A stretch of 58,794 nt of DNA from Lachnospiraceae bacterium (GCA_017483735.1 JAFUVF010000009.1:1-58794); one strand, 5' to 3'. Numbered from the stretch's first letter, positions 17,903 to 28,700 are shown. A program made the numbers and translations. Notes: generated by a model from the letters alone, not told the origin.

Positions 17903-20290
17903 TTAATTTGCCGGCAGTTCAGGCGGAATCTCCGAATATGCCTGTTTTGACACATCATACGCATATGTTCCGCCACGATATGCTAAATCGGGTATCGTTA
18001 AGCTACAGATACATTTATCCAGATAGTTCAGCGACAATTCATCATTTCTTTTTAATGAAAAGTCTGCGGCATATCCTCCCAGTGAGTCCGAGAGCTGATA
18101 ATTTTCGCAATAAATCTTTAACTCTTTACCCGGCGAAAGTACAACCTGCGGAAATTCATATTTATGCTTTTCTCCGTTTAATCCCAGATAATAACCCTTT
18201 GTTGAAATAGGCTTATTTCCGTTATTCTTGACAACTATATAATCATTTGCTCCCTTTGCTGACAATCTGTCTATGTTAAGATACTGCTCATCCTTATACT
18301 TTGAATATGCCCTGATATCCACCTTTCCGTCAATAATATCTTCTGCACTTATTATAAGCTTTTCATCGTATACAGCTTTGCCATTTACATCCCAATGATC
18401 AAACTCTTCGTTTACATCAGTAATTGGATATAGAACAGTGTCACATTCCCCGTAATATTCTCCCTCAAATTTATCCGTTACAGTCAGGGTGTTGAGCTTT
18501 ATGCAGCCGGAATTCATCTCATTAGTTATCGTAAGCGTATAGAGATCACTTACATTAAAATGCTCCTTCAAAAATCCTTTCATTACAGCAGGTCTTTTAA
18601 CCGCATAATCATTTATGACCTGCATCTCCTTCTCAACCTTTTCCATTGTATTATTTCTCTCATATTCAAAGAGAGAGGTACCCATAATCTTCTTGTCCGC
18701 AAGTGTATAGCTTAATTCGTTATATCTTTTAGCATGAAGCTTTGAAACTTCTTCTGATACACTTTCAGACGATATTGGACCATTCATCAAATCGCAGATA
18801 AATGATATAAACACCTGCCTGCAATCCTCTCTTTTAAGCAGAGCATCAAACATTGATGGGTCATCTTCGTCTGTAAGCATATCATAAAGATCATGATTTA
18901 CATCCACTCCTATCCAATCTATTCCGTATGCCAAAGCATCAGGATCCCTATAGCCAAAGCATTGATCCATATCAAATGGGATATAACGATATCTTCCGTC
19001 AAATACAGTTCCTTTAATGTAATTATCTTCAGGCGAATAATATCTGAAAAGCCTGTAATTTCCGTCCGGCCAGTCATCATCCCCCATGTAATACAAAAAG
19101 GCATAATACTTGAGATATTCGGATGTATCCATAAAATCATCCGCCAGCCTGAAATTTTCGTCATCAGTAAGATCAAGATATCTCAGACGCCCATATATCT
19201 CGTCATATTCCTCCGCCAGAAAATCATATTCCTCCGGATTGACCTTATCAGCATACTTGCTCCATTCTGTTCCCTCAAGCACCACAAAACTACCGTCATA
19301 ATTTCCGTATCGCTCTTCAAAATATTTTTCATCATAAAAAGAACCCAAATAACGCAATCCCATATATTTCCCGTTTATAAATAATGCAACAGGGAACGAA
19401 TCACGGTACTCGCAAAAAAGTGCTTTAAGCAGAAGCTTCTCGCTCAATTCGTTTCTCATATATGTGACATTATCGGTGCCTCCGCCTTTAAAAATCAAAT
19501 TTTTATACTTGTCAAAAATAGCGTTGTCTGCAGATCTCAAAGTATCAAAAAAAGAATATTCAAATGAAGGTGCATTGTCATATTCCCTTCTTGATATCAG
19601 GCGGATGTTTTTTAAGGCGTTCATTCTTGATGTGCCGCCAGAAGTCCTGAGCCCCGCAGCCTTGTCTATAATGACACTCCCGTTTGTATCAAAGAATATT
19701 GTGTTGACCTTACGTTCATATTCCTGACCTCGTTTATTAAAGTTTGCGGGAAGGTCAAAAAGAAAAGTGAAGAGCTCCGGATTATTCTCCTCAATGTAAT
19801 CATCAAGCAGTGCTCCTCCGTTCAATATTCCGTTTTCATATCCAAAAAGCTCATCCTCATCTCCCCATACAGTCACAACAGGAACGTCAAAGCGTTCTTT
19901 TACATTTTTTCCGATAATATACGTACAATATACAGGCTCTCCATAATTACCAAATATTGTTTTGGTAACAAACATACAGTCAATAACCTGAATATTGTCT
20001 TCACATTTAAAATAAAGAGGTTCTGTATATCTAATCAGCTTTGTATCATCATTGTCATAATAGTCTGTAGTATAAAATATTTCCTTACCAATGGGAGGGG
20101 TAAGCTCGATAACTAAGTCCTCATCATAAAAACCGCTTTCTGCGGATATCATTATTTTATTGTCAATATTACCGGATGTGGTAAAAGGCGGATATATTAC
20201 TGTTGCTATACTGAGAATTAAAACCAGAATGACCAGCACAGAAAAGATGTATCTGCGTATATTCTTTATTTTACTCAGATTCCTATACAT
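17903..20290 (-). CDS. Membrane-anchored CotH-family protein with chitobiase-like N-terminal and lamin-tail-like C-terminal domains
   Basis: A 795-residue protein. The N-terminal signal anchor lies at about residues 13-34. A beta domain of the chitobiase/hexosaminidase C-terminal type follows (ISAESGFYDEDLVIELTPP, IFYTTDYYD). A CotH region spans about 170-560 (SGGTSRMNALKNIRLISR, LFINGKYMGLRYLGSFYDEKY, YIPFDMDQCFGYRD). The last 110 residues resemble an LTD/lamin-tail fold. CotH proteins of spore formers are atypical kinases that phosphorylate coat proteins; extracellular homologues such as this one have unknown targets. The ATG lies 2 nt behind a tRNA-Leu with no ribosome binding site, which makes the start or its mode of initiation unusual. 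Confidence 0.75.
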   Translation of the reverse strand: MYRNLSKIKNIRRYIFSVLVILVLILSIATVIYPPFTTSGNIDNKIMISAESGFYDEDLVIELTPPIGKEIFYTTDYYDNDDTKLIRYTEPLYFKCEDNIQVIDCMFVTKTIFGNYGEPVYCTYIIGKNVKERFDVPVVTVWGDEDELFGYENGILNGGALLDDYIEENNPELFTFLFDLPANFNKRGQEYERKVNTIFFDTNGSVIIDKAAGLRTSGGTSRMNALKNIRLISRREYDNAPSFEYSFFDTLRSADNAIFDKYKNLIFKGGGTDNVTYMRNELSEKLLLKALFCEYRDSFPVALFINGKYMGLRYLGSFYDEKYFEERYGNYDGSFVVLEGTEWSKYADKVNPEEYDFLAEEYDEIYGRLRYLDLTDDENFRLADDFMDTSEYLKYYAFLYYMGDDDWPDGNYRLFRYYSPEDNYIKGTVFDGRYRYIPFDMDQCFGYRDPDALAYGIDWIGVDVNHDLYDMLTDEDDPSMFDALLKREDCRQVFISFICDLMNGPISSESVSEEVSKLHAKRYNELSYTLADKKIMGTSLFEYERNNTMEKVEKEMQVINDYAVKRPAVMKGFLKEHFNVSDLYTLTITNEMNSGCIKLNTLTVTDKFEGEYYGECDTVLYPITDVNEEFDHWDVNGKAVYDEKLIISAEDIIDGKVDIRAYSKYKDEQYLNIDRLSAKGANDYIVVKNNGNKPISTKGYYLGLNGEKHKYEFPQVVLSPGKELKIYCENYQLSDSLGGYAADFSLKRNDELSLNYLDKCICSLTIPDLAYRGGTYAYDVSKQAYSEIPPELPAN

Positions 20291-20292
20291 AT

Positions 20293-20376
20293 TGCCGGTG
20301 GCGGGACTTGAACCCGCACGATGTTGCCATCAACAGATTTTGAGTCTGCCTCGTCTGCCAATTCCGACACACCGGC
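20293..20376 (-). tRNA. tRNA-Leu (anticodon CAA)
   Basis: An 84-nt class II tRNA including the discriminator base. The acceptor arms GCCGGTG and CACCGGC pair, the anticodon loop CTCAAAA gives CAA (codon UUG), and GGTTCAAGTCC is the T-arm. A long variable arm lies between the anticodon and T arms, as expected for Leu. The 3' CCA is not encoded. Confidence 0.95.
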
Positions 20377-20393
20377 TTGCTGCAACAATCAAG

Positions 20394-20422
20394 ATTGTAT
20401 CAAAAAAGGAACTTTATTGCAA
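20394..20422 (-). promoter_or_regulatory. Promoter of tRNA-Leu, overlapping an upstream terminator
   Basis: TTGCAA (20417-20422) and TACAAT (20394-20399) are 17 bp apart on the minus strand, with the start predicted about 10 nt before the tRNA 5' end. The -35 lies in the loop of the terminator-like hairpin at 20402-20431, so one segment ends the CAP-protein operon and starts the tRNA transcript. Confidence 0.6.
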
Positions 20423-20431
20423 GCCCCTTTT
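20402..20431 (-). terminator. Probable terminator of the lysA/CAP operon
   Basis: On the minus strand AAAAGG pairs with CCTTTT, with an internal CTT/AAG pairing and a U-run. The stem is imperfect. It begins 7 nt behind the CAP-protein stop codon at 20439. Confidence 0.45.
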
Positions 20432-20438
20432 GTAAATA

Positions 20439-21326
20439 CTAGTCCGTAAACAGCTGCACCCAGTAATATCCGTAGGCATCATCCACATATACGCAGCCCA
20501 CCCCGATATGATTGAAGCTTCCGCTCAATATATTTGAGCGGTGTCCCGGAGAATTCATCCATGCATTCATCACGCTTTCGGCGCTTCTCTGACCCGCTGC
20601 GATATTTTCTCCGCACGCCATATAGCCTATGCCGAATTCGGGAAGTATAGTAAAGCAGGATGAACCGTCCGGACGGTCGTGCGAAAACGTAGAGGTTATC
20701 TCCTCAGCCCTTTTCTGTGCCGCCGCATTTAGTTCGGAGATCATGCTTACTGCGCCTAACCCATTATTTGCCCGCTCCGAATTGACAATATCGACTACTG
20801 CCGATACTTCCCCTGCGGCAGAAACCGAAGGTGCCTCTGCCACTGGCTCGGGCGTAGGCTCCGGTGTCGGTTCGGGTGTGGGTTCAGGTGTAGGAGCCGG
20901 GGTTGGTTCTTCTGTGGGAGCCGGGGTTGGTTCTTCTGTGGGAGCCGGAGTTGGCTCCGGCGTTGCCGTGGGCACTATAGTCGACGTAGGGGTGGGAGCT
21001 ACCGTCGGTGATATAGTTGGCACTACGGTCTGAGTCGGAGTTTGTGTCGGCGTATTAGCCGGTGCCTGCGTCTCTTTCGTTGCAGTAGCCGTCACTGTGG
21101 ACGCAGCCGGACTTGGCGAAGCTGTTTGCGAAGGCTTCTCTGTTTCTTTGATTACAGCTTCATCCGTACTTACAACCTCTGCCACATCCTCATCCGGGAT
21201 TCTTTCATCCCCACAGGCAGTCAGTATGAATACAAGCGTGACAGCCAGCACCTGTGCGATGATTTTTGCTGTATAACCCGTCTTTTTATTCTGTATTGTC
21301 TTAACCTTTTTCACTATATCCCCCAT
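20439..21326 (-). CDS. CAP-domain (SCP/YkwD-like) lipoprotein with Pro/Thr-rich stalk
   Basis: A 295-residue protein. A lipobox-like LTAC places the lipidated cysteine at residue 38. A low-complexity stalk follows (about 60-160, repeats of PTPAPTEE and PEPT), then a C-terminal CAP domain of about 125 residues. Family features are FSHDRPDGSSCF, GENIAAGQRSAESVM, WMNSPGHRSNIL and YYWVQLFTD, including the conserved His and Glu residues. CAP proteins of this class sit on the cell surface and have no agreed biochemical function. The start codon directly abuts the stop codon of the S66 peptidase gene, so the two are translationally coupled; no good ribosome binding site of its own is visible. Confidence 0.85.
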   Translation of the reverse strand: MGDIVKKVKTIQNKKTGYTAKIIAQVLAVTLVFILTACGDERIPDEDVAEVVSTDEAVIKETEKPSQTASPSPAASTVTATATKETQAPANTPTQTPTQTVVPTISPTVAPTPTSTIVPTATPEPTPAPTEEPTPAPTEEPTPAPTPEPTPEPTPEPTPEPVAEAPSVSAAGEVSAVVDIVNSERANNGLGAVSMISELNAAAQKRAEEITSTFSHDRPDGSSCFTILPEFGIGYMACGENIAAGQRSAESVMNAWMNSPGHRSNILSGSFNHIGVGCVYVDDAYGYYWVQLFTD

Positions 21327-22373
21327 TTATACATATCTCATCCCTATCCTGATATCATTGCCGCATACGCTTACATCCGCCATACTTCCGGTAACCAAAG
21401 GCATTGCCGGCGGAAGATGTCCGATATCGCAGTCCATTATTATCGGCAGATTCAGATTCCCCAGTATTCCCGTCACTGCATCATATTGATCAAGCCCCAT
21501 CATATCTTCTCCGAAATGATATGGTCTGCCTATGAGGAAGCCCTTCGCATATCTAAACCATCCCGCCTCCCTCATCTGCCACATTGCCCGCCTTATTGAA
21601 AATACATTCAAATCGCAGGACTCCAGAAACCATACAAAGCCATTATTCTTATACTTTTCCAGAAAATCATTTGTCTTATCAAGCCTTGTACCCAACAGAT
21701 TAACCAGACAGTCCGTACAGCCGCCTATGAGACGTCCGCCAAAATCAAGCTTATCCTCTTCGTTTATTCTTCTATTGCCCACAAAGCTCTGCAATATTCT
21801 CTTTTCCGTGATATTATACGGCGGTGTTGGATTCTCTGCGCTTTTTAAGGACTCTCTTTCCCATCCATCGTATCCGCAGACGGTATCTGTCTCTCCGGTA
21901 ATTATTCCGAATGCATCCTTTAACGCCGGATGCCACTCCTCCATACCAAAGCCGCCGGCGCACGGACCGTAAACGCTTGCCACATCACAGATTGTCGCAA
22001 GGAGATATGTGAAGTTCGTATTGTCGGAATACCCCATATACCATTTGGGGTTGGCAGCCTTTATCCTGTCAAAATCAAGTAAACCAGCGGTCTCACACAT
22101 CAGCTCTCCGCCGCCGCAGGATATGAGCGCATCTCCCTTATCCTCTCCGCAATAATACTCCATAAGCTCTTGTGCGCATTTTTCAGGTGTATTACTTATG
22201 CCGATGCCGCTTCCCTCATAGCAGTTATATCCTAACACCGTTTCATAGCCGAGTGCACTGAACCTGTCAAGCGCCCTGTCAAAGCCGGTTTTATAGGGTT
22301 CTGTATTGCAGCCGAAGGATGGCGCAACAAAGCCTATTTTCCCATTTTCCTTCAAGGATTTCGGATAGCGCAT
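21327..22373 (-). CDS. S66-family LD-carboxypeptidase / MccF-like peptidase
   Basis: A 348-residue protein. GKIGFVAPSFGC near the N-terminus and WYMGYSDNTNFTYLL, which holds the serine nucleophile, are typical of peptidase S66. WFLESCD and GRPYHFGED in the C-terminal half supply the Glu and His of the Ser-Glu-His triad. Members either trim the terminal D-Ala from murein tetrapeptides (LdcA) or inactivate microcin C-like compounds (MccF); the sequence alone does not separate the two. It lies 6 nt behind lysA, whose substrate (diaminopimelate) is part of the murein peptide. That mildly favours a cell-wall recycling role. Confidence 0.85.
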   Translation of the reverse strand: MRYPKSLKENGKIGFVAPSFGCNTEPYKTGFDRALDRFSALGYETVLGYNCYEGSGIGISNTPEKCAQELMEYYCGEDKGDALISCGGGELMCETAGLLDFDRIKAANPKWYMGYSDNTNFTYLLATICDVASVYGPCAGGFGMEEWHPALKDAFGIITGETDTVCGYDGWERESLKSAENPTPPYNITEKRILQSFVGNRRINEEDKLDFGGRLIGGCTDCLVNLLGTRLDKTNDFLEKYKNNGFVWFLESCDLNVFSIRRAMWQMREAGWFRYAKGFLIGRPYHFGEDMMGLDQYDAVTGILGNLNLPIIMDCDIGHLPPAMPLVTGSMADVSVCGNDIRIGMRYV

Positions 22374-22379
22374 TTTTGA

Positions 22380-23657
22380 TTATCCCTCTTTAAAATTGAA
22401 CCTGTCAAATATATCAAAGCAATCAAAGGTTGCAAAATAATCCTTCGGAGTCTGTGCACGGCGTATAAGCTCCACATTCCCGTCCTCCTTTAGGAGAAGC
22501 TCCGACGACCACAGTCTGCCGTTATAGTTATAGCCCATCGCAAAGCCGTGTGCGCCTGTATCATGTATCGCAAGATAATCCCCGATATCAATCTTCGGAA
22601 GCTCTCTGTCTATGGCAAATTTATCATTATTCTCACAGAGCGAGCCGGTAACATCATATATATGGTCTTTGGGAGCATCCTCCTTACCAAGTACCGTGAT
22701 ATGATGATATGCGCCGTACATTGCCGGACGCATAAGATTTGCAGCGCATGCGTCCACTCCGATATACTCCTTGTGGGTGTGCTTTTCGTGGATTGCCCTG
22801 GTAATAAGATGCCCGTACGGTCCCATCATAAATCTTCCAAGCTCCGTATATATAGCCACATCCCCCATTCCCGCAGGAACGAGCACCTCCTCATAAACCT
22901 TTCTTACGCCCTCTCCGATAATTCTTATATCGTTAGGCTCCTCCTCGGGTCTGTAGGGGATTCCTATTCCTCCGGAGAGATTTATAAAGCGTATATCCGC
23001 ACCTGTCTCATTTTTTAATTTTACGGCAGTCTCAAAAAGTATCCTTGCAAGTGTCGGATAGTATTCGTTCGTGACGGTGTTGCTTGCAAGGAAGGCGTGT
23101 ATCCCGAATTCCTCCACACCCTTACTCTTTAATATCTTAAAGCCCTCAAAGAGCTGTTCGGTGGTAAAGCCATATTTTGCATCCCCGGGATTATCCATAA
23201 TACTGTTTGAAATTGAAAAGGTTCCGCCGGGATTGTAGCGGCAGCTCATACGCTTGGGAATGTAGCCCAGATTTTTTTCAAGGAAATCTATATGTGTGAT
23301 ATCATCGAGATTTATTGTCGCCCCAAGCTTTGCCGCATAGATAAATTCCTCGGCAGGGGTGTCATTGGAGGAATACATTATATCCTCTCCTCTTATACCC
23401 ATTGCATCCGAGAGCATAAGCTCTGTCATGGACGAACAGTCTGTGCCACAGCCGTACTCCCTCAAGATATTTATCAAAAAAGGATTCGGCGTTGCCTTTA
23501 CCGCAAAGAACTCCTTGTAGCCCTTATTCCACGAAAAAGCCTCCTTAAGAGCCTTTGCATTTTCTCTTATGCCCTTCTCATCATAAATATGAAAGGGTGT
23601 CGGGTACTTTTTTACGATTTCCTCAACCTGCGGCTTTGTAACAAATGCTTTTTTCAT
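22380..23657 (-). CDS. lysA: Diaminopimelate decarboxylase
   Basis: A 425-residue fold-type III PLP enzyme making lysine from meso-diaminopimelate. The PLP lysine is in EFFAVKATPNPFLI; the barrel continues through CGTDCSSMTEL and INLSGGIGIPYRPEEEP, the glycine loop that holds the phosphate. GVDACAANLMRPAMYGAYH and VTGSLCENNDKFA belong to the C-terminal domain; the latter carries the active-site cysteine from the partner subunit. It is flanked by ung (9 nt) and the S66 peptidase (6 nt), apparently in one operon. Confidence 0.92.
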   Translation of the reverse strand: MKKAFVTKPQVEEIVKKYPTPFHIYDEKGIRENAKALKEAFSWNKGYKEFFAVKATPNPFLINILREYGCGTDCSSMTELMLSDAMGIRGEDIMYSSNDTPAEEFIYAAKLGATINLDDITHIDFLEKNLGYIPKRMSCRYNPGGTFSISNSIMDNPGDAKYGFTTEQLFEGFKILKSKGVEEFGIHAFLASNTVTNEYYPTLARILFETAVKLKNETGADIRFINLSGGIGIPYRPEEEPNDIRIIGEGVRKVYEEVLVPAGMGDVAIYTELGRFMMGPYGHLITRAIHEKHTHKEYIGVDACAANLMRPAMYGAYHHITVLGKEDAPKDHIYDVTGSLCENNDKFAIDRELPKIDIGDYLAIHDTGAHGFAMGYNYNGRLWSSELLLKEDGNVELIRRAQTPKDYFATFDCFDIFDRFNFKEG

Positions 23658-23666
23658 AATTACCTC

Positions 23667-24341
23667 CTAAATATCCTCTATCTGCCAGTCTATAGGCGTT
23701 TCCCCGTTTTCAACGAGAAAATTGTTTATCCTGCTAAAGGGTTTACTTCCGAAAAATCCTCTGCTTGCGGATAACGGACTTGGATGCGCCGACTCGATTA
23801 TCATATGCTTCGGATTGTCGAGCATCTCCTTTTTGCTTCTCGCAAAGCTTCCCCACAGCACAAAGGCTATCGGCCTGTCCTCTTTATTTAACGCTCTTAT
23901 TGCCGCATCCGTAAACTGCTCCCAGCCTTTATTTTGATGGGATGCAGGCATATGCGCCCGCACCGTGAGTACCGCATTGAGCATGAGCACTCCCTGCTTC
24001 GCCCACTTTACAAGATATCCGTTATTCGGAATATAGCACCCCAGATCATCATATAGCTCCTTATAAATATTTTTAAGAGACCTCGGTATCTCCACGCCCG
24101 GCTTTACCGAAAAGCACAGCCCGTGAGCCTGCCCCACATCATGGTACGGATCCTGCCCGATTATGACCACCTTTGTCTGCGAAAGGGGTGTCAGATGAAA
24201 TGCATTAAAAATATCCTCAGAAGGAGGGAAAACCTGTGTGCTGTTGTATTCATTTTTGACAAAATCAAAAAGCTCTTTGTAATATGGCTTTTTAAACTCC
24301 TGTGAGAGTGCCGGAAGCCAGTCATTATCTATCATTGCCAT
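23667..24341 (-). CDS. ung: Uracil-DNA glycosylase (family 1)
   Basis: A 224-residue enzyme that removes uracil from DNA. The catalytic water-activating loop is VVIIGQDPYHDVGQAHGLCFSV. LMLNAVLTVRAHMPASHQNKGWEQFTD forms the middle, and AHPSPLSASRGFFGSKPFSR is the minor-groove intercalation loop with the catalytic His. Length and motifs are normal for the family. It sits 9 nt behind hisF in the hisH-hisF-ung-lysA series, which is not a functional grouping, so co-transcription is probably incidental. Confidence 0.95.
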   Translation of the reverse strand: MAMIDNDWLPALSQEFKKPYYKELFDFVKNEYNSTQVFPPSEDIFNAFHLTPLSQTKVVIIGQDPYHDVGQAHGLCFSVKPGVEIPRSLKNIYKELYDDLGCYIPNNGYLVKWAKQGVLMLNAVLTVRAHMPASHQNKGWEQFTDAAIRALNKEDRPIAFVLWGSFARSKKEMLDNPKHMIIESAHPSPLSASRGFFGSKPFSRINNFLVENGETPIDWQIEDI

Positions 24342-24350
24342 TTTAAATGC

Positions 24351-25112
24351 CTATATCCTCACGCTGATATTTCTGTCCCTTAAATATTCCTTTACCTTGC
24401 TTATTTCAAGCTCCTTGTAGTGGAACAGCGATGCGGCAAGCACAGCCTCAGCGCCTGCATAATTTATCGCATCATAAAAATGCGAAAGCTCTCCTGCTCC
24501 TCCCGATGCAATAACCGGAATGCCAACGCTCCCGGAAACAGCCTTTGTAAGCTCAAGGTCATACCCCGCCTTTGTTCCGTCGGCATCCATGCTTGTCAGA
24601 AGTATTTCTCCGGCGCCAAGCCTTTGTGCAGTAACAGCCCATTCCACGGCATCCATTTCCATATCCACTCTTCCGCCGTTTTTGTATATGGTCCAACCGC
24701 TTCCGTTTTCACGCCTTTTTGCATCAATTGCAACCACCACACACTGGCTTCCGAATTTGTCCGCCGCCTCACTTATGAGCTCAGGGTTCATTATTGCGGC
24801 GGAGTTTATAGCAATCTTGTCTGCTCCCTCCCGAAGTATCGCCCTGAAATCATCGACAGACTTTATGCCTCCGCCTACAGTAAAAGGTATGAAGAGCTTT
24901 GACGCCACATTTCTGACCCATTCAAGCTGTGTATTCCTGTTGTCCGCAGATGCGGTTATATCTAAGAATACCACCTCATCAGCGCCTGCCCTGTCATATG
25001 CCGCCGCCGTTTCCGAGGGTTCTCCGGCATCCTTTAAATCAACAAATTTTATTCCCTTTACGACCCTGCCGTTTTTGATATCAAGACAGGGAATTATTCT
25101 CTTTGTATGCAT
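24351..25112 (-). CDS. hisF: Imidazole glycerol phosphate synthase, cyclase subunit
   Basis: A 253-residue (beta-alpha)8 barrel. The catalytic aspartates are in [15 protein letters not shown] (near residue 11) and VVVAIDAKR (near 130). Phosphate-binding loops include TVGGGIKS and [10 protein letters not shown]. With HisH it forms imidazole glycerol phosphate and AICAR in histidine synthesis. Its ATG overlaps the hisH stop codon by one base (TAATG), so the two subunits are translationally coupled. The other his genes are not in the window. Confidence 0.95.
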   Translation of the reverse strand: MHTKRIIPCLDIKNGRVVKGIKFVDLKDAGEPSETAAAYDRAGADEVVFLDITASADNRNTQLEWVRNVASKLFIPFTVGGGIKSVDDFRAILREGADKIAINSAAIMNPELISEAADKFGSQCVVVAIDAKRRENGSGWTIYKNGGRVDMEMDAVEWAVTAQRLGAGEILLTSMDADGTKAGYDLELTKAVSGSVGIPVIASGGAGELSHFYDAINYAGAEAVLAASLFHYKELEISKVKEYLRDRNISVRI

Positions 25113-25735
25113 TATTCTTCCCCATCCTTTGTCAGATTTATGAAATTAGAAAGTATCCTAAGTCCCACGTCAGAGCTTTTCTCCGGATGAAACTGGCATG
25201 CAAAAAGCTTTCCCTTTTCGACAGAGGCATGGATTTTTACCCCATATTCCGCAGATGCCTTGACTATGCTTTCATCCTCCGCTTCCAGATAATATGAATG
25301 CACGAAATATACATATGGATTTTCAGGGATTCCATCAAACAGTCTGCCATTACCGGAAAGCTTCAAATCGTTCCAGCCGATATGCGGGATTTTTAAATTT
25401 TCATTGTCAGGTATTCTTTTAATTTTTCCCTTTAAAAGAGAAAGTCCCTTTACTCCAGGACTTTCCTCACTCTCATCAAACAAAAGCTGCAAGCCAAGAC
25501 ATATCCCCAAAAAAGGTATATCCCTTGCCACAGCCTCTTTTATCACAGCCGTCAGACCATACTCTGAAAGCCTGTTCATCGCATCGCCAAAGGCTCCCAC
25601 TCCCGGCAGAATAATTCCGTTTGAGGAAAGAATAGTGTCTGCATCTCTGGTTATGAGCACATCGGAGCCTAAATATTTAATTGCCTTCTCGACGCTTTTT
25701 ATATTTCCGGCGTCATAATCTATTATCGAAATCAT
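25112..25735 (-). CDS. hisH: Imidazole glycerol phosphate synthase, glutamine amidotransferase subunit
   Basis: A 207-residue class I glutaminase supplying ammonia to HisF. It has the nucleophile Cys in [15 protein letters not shown], the His and Glu of the triad in CQFHPEKSS, and [15 protein letters not shown] at the N-terminus, all diagnostic. It follows the acidic repeat protein gene by 17 nt and overlaps hisF by one base. Confidence 0.95.
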   Translation of the reverse strand: MISIIDYDAGNIKSVEKAIKYLGSDVLITRDADTILSSNGIILPGVGAFGDAMNRLSEYGLTAVIKEAVARDIPFLGICLGLQLLFDESEESPGVKGLSLLKGKIKRIPDNENLKIPHIGWNDLKLSGNGRLFDGIPENPYVYFVHSYYLEAEDESIVKASAEYGVKIHASVEKGKLFACQFHPEKSSDVGLRILSNFINLTKDGEE

Positions 25736-25752
25736 TCCTGCTTAAAATACCT

Positions 25753-28700
25753 TTAATTTGCGTTGTCGATAAAGTTGGCGGGATTGATGCCGTTCTCCTC
25801 CGGAAGCATATCGTTAAGCTGCGGAACCTCTATAGGTTCAACCTCCAAAGGTGCAGGCTCCGGCTCATTCCAGAATCCATACGGTCTACCGTTCACAATC
25901 TCCGTCACATAATATGTATAGAGCACATCATTTTTCACACTTGCGATATCAAGCGCCTGTTCCTCGGTAAGTCCATATTTATTGAGGAGAATTTCAAGCA
26001 TCTGATCATAGACCATCTGCACATCCCCTGCCGAATTCCACATAACTGCATACTCATAGAGGTTGGGATAATCCTTTACCGACTGTATAAGGCTGTCAAG
26101 TGCCTCAACCTCGCTTCCGTCATCTACGAGCATTTCATATTCTCGCATCCACAGTCTGATTCTCAGTATACACTCGGAACGGGAGAACATCTGCTCTTCT
26201 TCAAGGTTCTGCTTTCTGCCGTAGAGATTCTGGTATGTAGTCTGATAATCTCCCTTACTGTATGCCTCCCTTGCTGTTCTCTTTATTGTTGTGTCCCCGA
26301 TAACATTTGTGAGTATTATTATAATAATGCCTACAGATGCGCACTCCGCCGCAATCAGGAGCACACGCTTCTTGTTAAGCTTCTTTTCCGGTTTTCCGGC
26401 AGGCTTTGGCTCTTTTTCCTTCTTAGGCTTCTTTTCCTTCTTGGGCTTGGGCTTTTTCTCCTTCTTTGGCTTCGGAGGCTTCTTCTCCTTTTTCTTCTTC
26501 TCCTTTTTGCCCTTTTTTTCCGGCTTTCCCTCCGCATCAAGTTCGTCGATTATACCCTGATTTTCTGCGGAAATATTAACGTTCTCATTGCCCTTTGCGG
26601 AATCCTCCTCATCATCAAGATCCTCTTCCGTGAGGATTTCAACGAGCCGTCCAAAGAAGCCCTTCTTTGCTCCGCCCTTTGCCTTTATGTCCTCTTCACT
26701 CTCTGCGCCCTCGTCCATCAGGGCGATTGCGTCTCCGGCATACATTTCGGCATCATCGACTACATCAGACAATGCAATCTCTTCCGCTTCCTCCGCATCC
26801 TTTGAGGCTTTCTTCCCTTTTTCCTTCGCAGCCTTCTTTGCAGCCTTTTCTGCGGCCTTCTTTGCCTTTTTCTCTTCCCGTTCCTTCTTTCTTAATTCAC
26901 GCTTTTCCTTTGCAGTAAGCTTCCTTGCGCTCTCCTCGGACTCGGAAAGCTCTCCGGCAAGCTCCGCATTAAGAGCCGCAGCCTCATCGGGAATGCTGTT
27001 TAAAAGCTCTAATGCATCATCCGAAACAGCCTCATTATTGTCGGATTTATTAAGCATGTCCTGAATATCGCTCAAATCGGAATTATCGGCTCCGGCTTCA
27101 AGCAGGCTTGCAAGCTCCGCATCGGCATTGCCCGAGGCTCCTGCATCTCCGGCGCTCTCGTTCAATATTCTTTCAATATCCTCTTCACTTCCTGAATTTA
27201 AAAGCGCCTCTATATCTGAAAGATCTCCGGGCGCATCTGAAAGTGCGTCATCTCCAATCTCATTTTCAAGCTTGGAAAGCTCTGCCTCCATCTCTGCCAT
27301 AAAAGCATCATTAGGATCAGGCTCCGGTTCAGGTGCAGGTACAGGCTCCGAAGCCGCTTTGGGTTCCTCTCCTGAAAGTAATGCATTGATTGCATCCTGA
27401 TCAAGCCCTGTATTTTCATCTGCAATTTCGGCAGAAGCCGTTTCCGCAGAGCTGTCCTGAGTCTCTACCTCTGCCGGTGCAGGTGCATCAGAGAACTCCA
27501 AATCCCCGCTCATTGCGCTTGCAATCAGAGCGTCGAGGTCCTCGTCTGTAATTTCTTCTGCGCTTTCCTCGACAGAAGGTGCAGGTTCGGACACGGGTTC
27601 CGGCTCCGGTATGGGTTCGGGTTCGGGAATGGCTTCTATTTCGGGCAAAGGCTCCATTTCCGGAATTGATTCGATTTCAGATTCTTCCTCAATTACCGGG
27701 GCTTCGATAACAACATTTTCTTCCTCAATCAGTGGTTCCTGAATCTCTGTTGCTTCTTCATCTATAGAAACATCGGGGATTTCCGACATCTCGCCAAGCA
27801 TAGACTCTGCGGCAGCCTTATAATCATCAGTAAGGTCTGAATTGGTTATGAAATCAGGTATTTCGAGTTCTTTCGGTTCCTCCGGCATCAGAGGCTCATT
27901 TGCTGTTTCTTCTAAAGCCCCTCCCTCTGCACCGGAGCTGTTCATCTTGTCCGTAAAATTCTCCATGAGCTCCGCAATAGCTTCATCAAAGGTTTCCTCG
28001 GGAGGATTGTCGAGAGAATCAAAGCCCGTAGCTTCAAGTGCTATTTCATCGGCAGGTGCTGCCTGTTCTTCCGGAATTTCGACATTTATCTCATCTGCAG
28101 GTTCATCGTGAACATTCAGCTCCAGAGTATCGGGATTGACATCCGGCAAATTTTCAAGCATTGCTGCGATATCAAATTCAGCAGGTGCGGATTCGGGTGC
28201 AGAAACCTCCTCTGCAGCCTCGGGAATCTCAATTTCAGGTATGGAAACTTCTTCCACAGCCTCAGGGATTTCGACTTCAGGTATAGGAATCTCTTCCGAT
28301 ACCTCTGGGATTTCAACTTCAGGCACGGGAATTTCTTCCGCAACCTCGGGGATTTCAATTTCAGATATAGGAATTTCTTCCGCCATCTCGGGTATTTCGA
28401 CTTCTGGTATGGGAATTTCTTCCATTATTTCAGGGATTTCCTCATCCGAAATTCCTTCAAAGGCTGACATATCTATTGCAGGCTCTTCGGAAACCACCGG
28501 TTCCTCAACAGTCACAGATTCTTCCGCAATAACAGGCTCTTCAATAATTACCGGTTCTTCTACGGCAGCTGGTTCCTCTGCAATCTCAGATATTTCAATT
28601 TCAGGTACGGAAATTTCTTCCGACACCTCAGGGATTTCAACTTCAGGTACGGAAATTTCTTCCGCTACCTCGGGTATCTCAATTTCAGGTATGGAAATTT

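Noticed and set aside
20820..21060. CRISPR-like or other repeat array in the CAP protein gene
   Set aside because: The repeats are short, coding and in frame (Pro/Thr stalk) and have no spacers. The same holds for 53900-54080 and 54400-54530.
25681..26805. Plus-strand 374-codon open frame
   Set aside because: It lies antisense to the C-terminus of the acidic protein and hisH; its Leu/Phe-rich tract is the complement of the Lys-rich tract.
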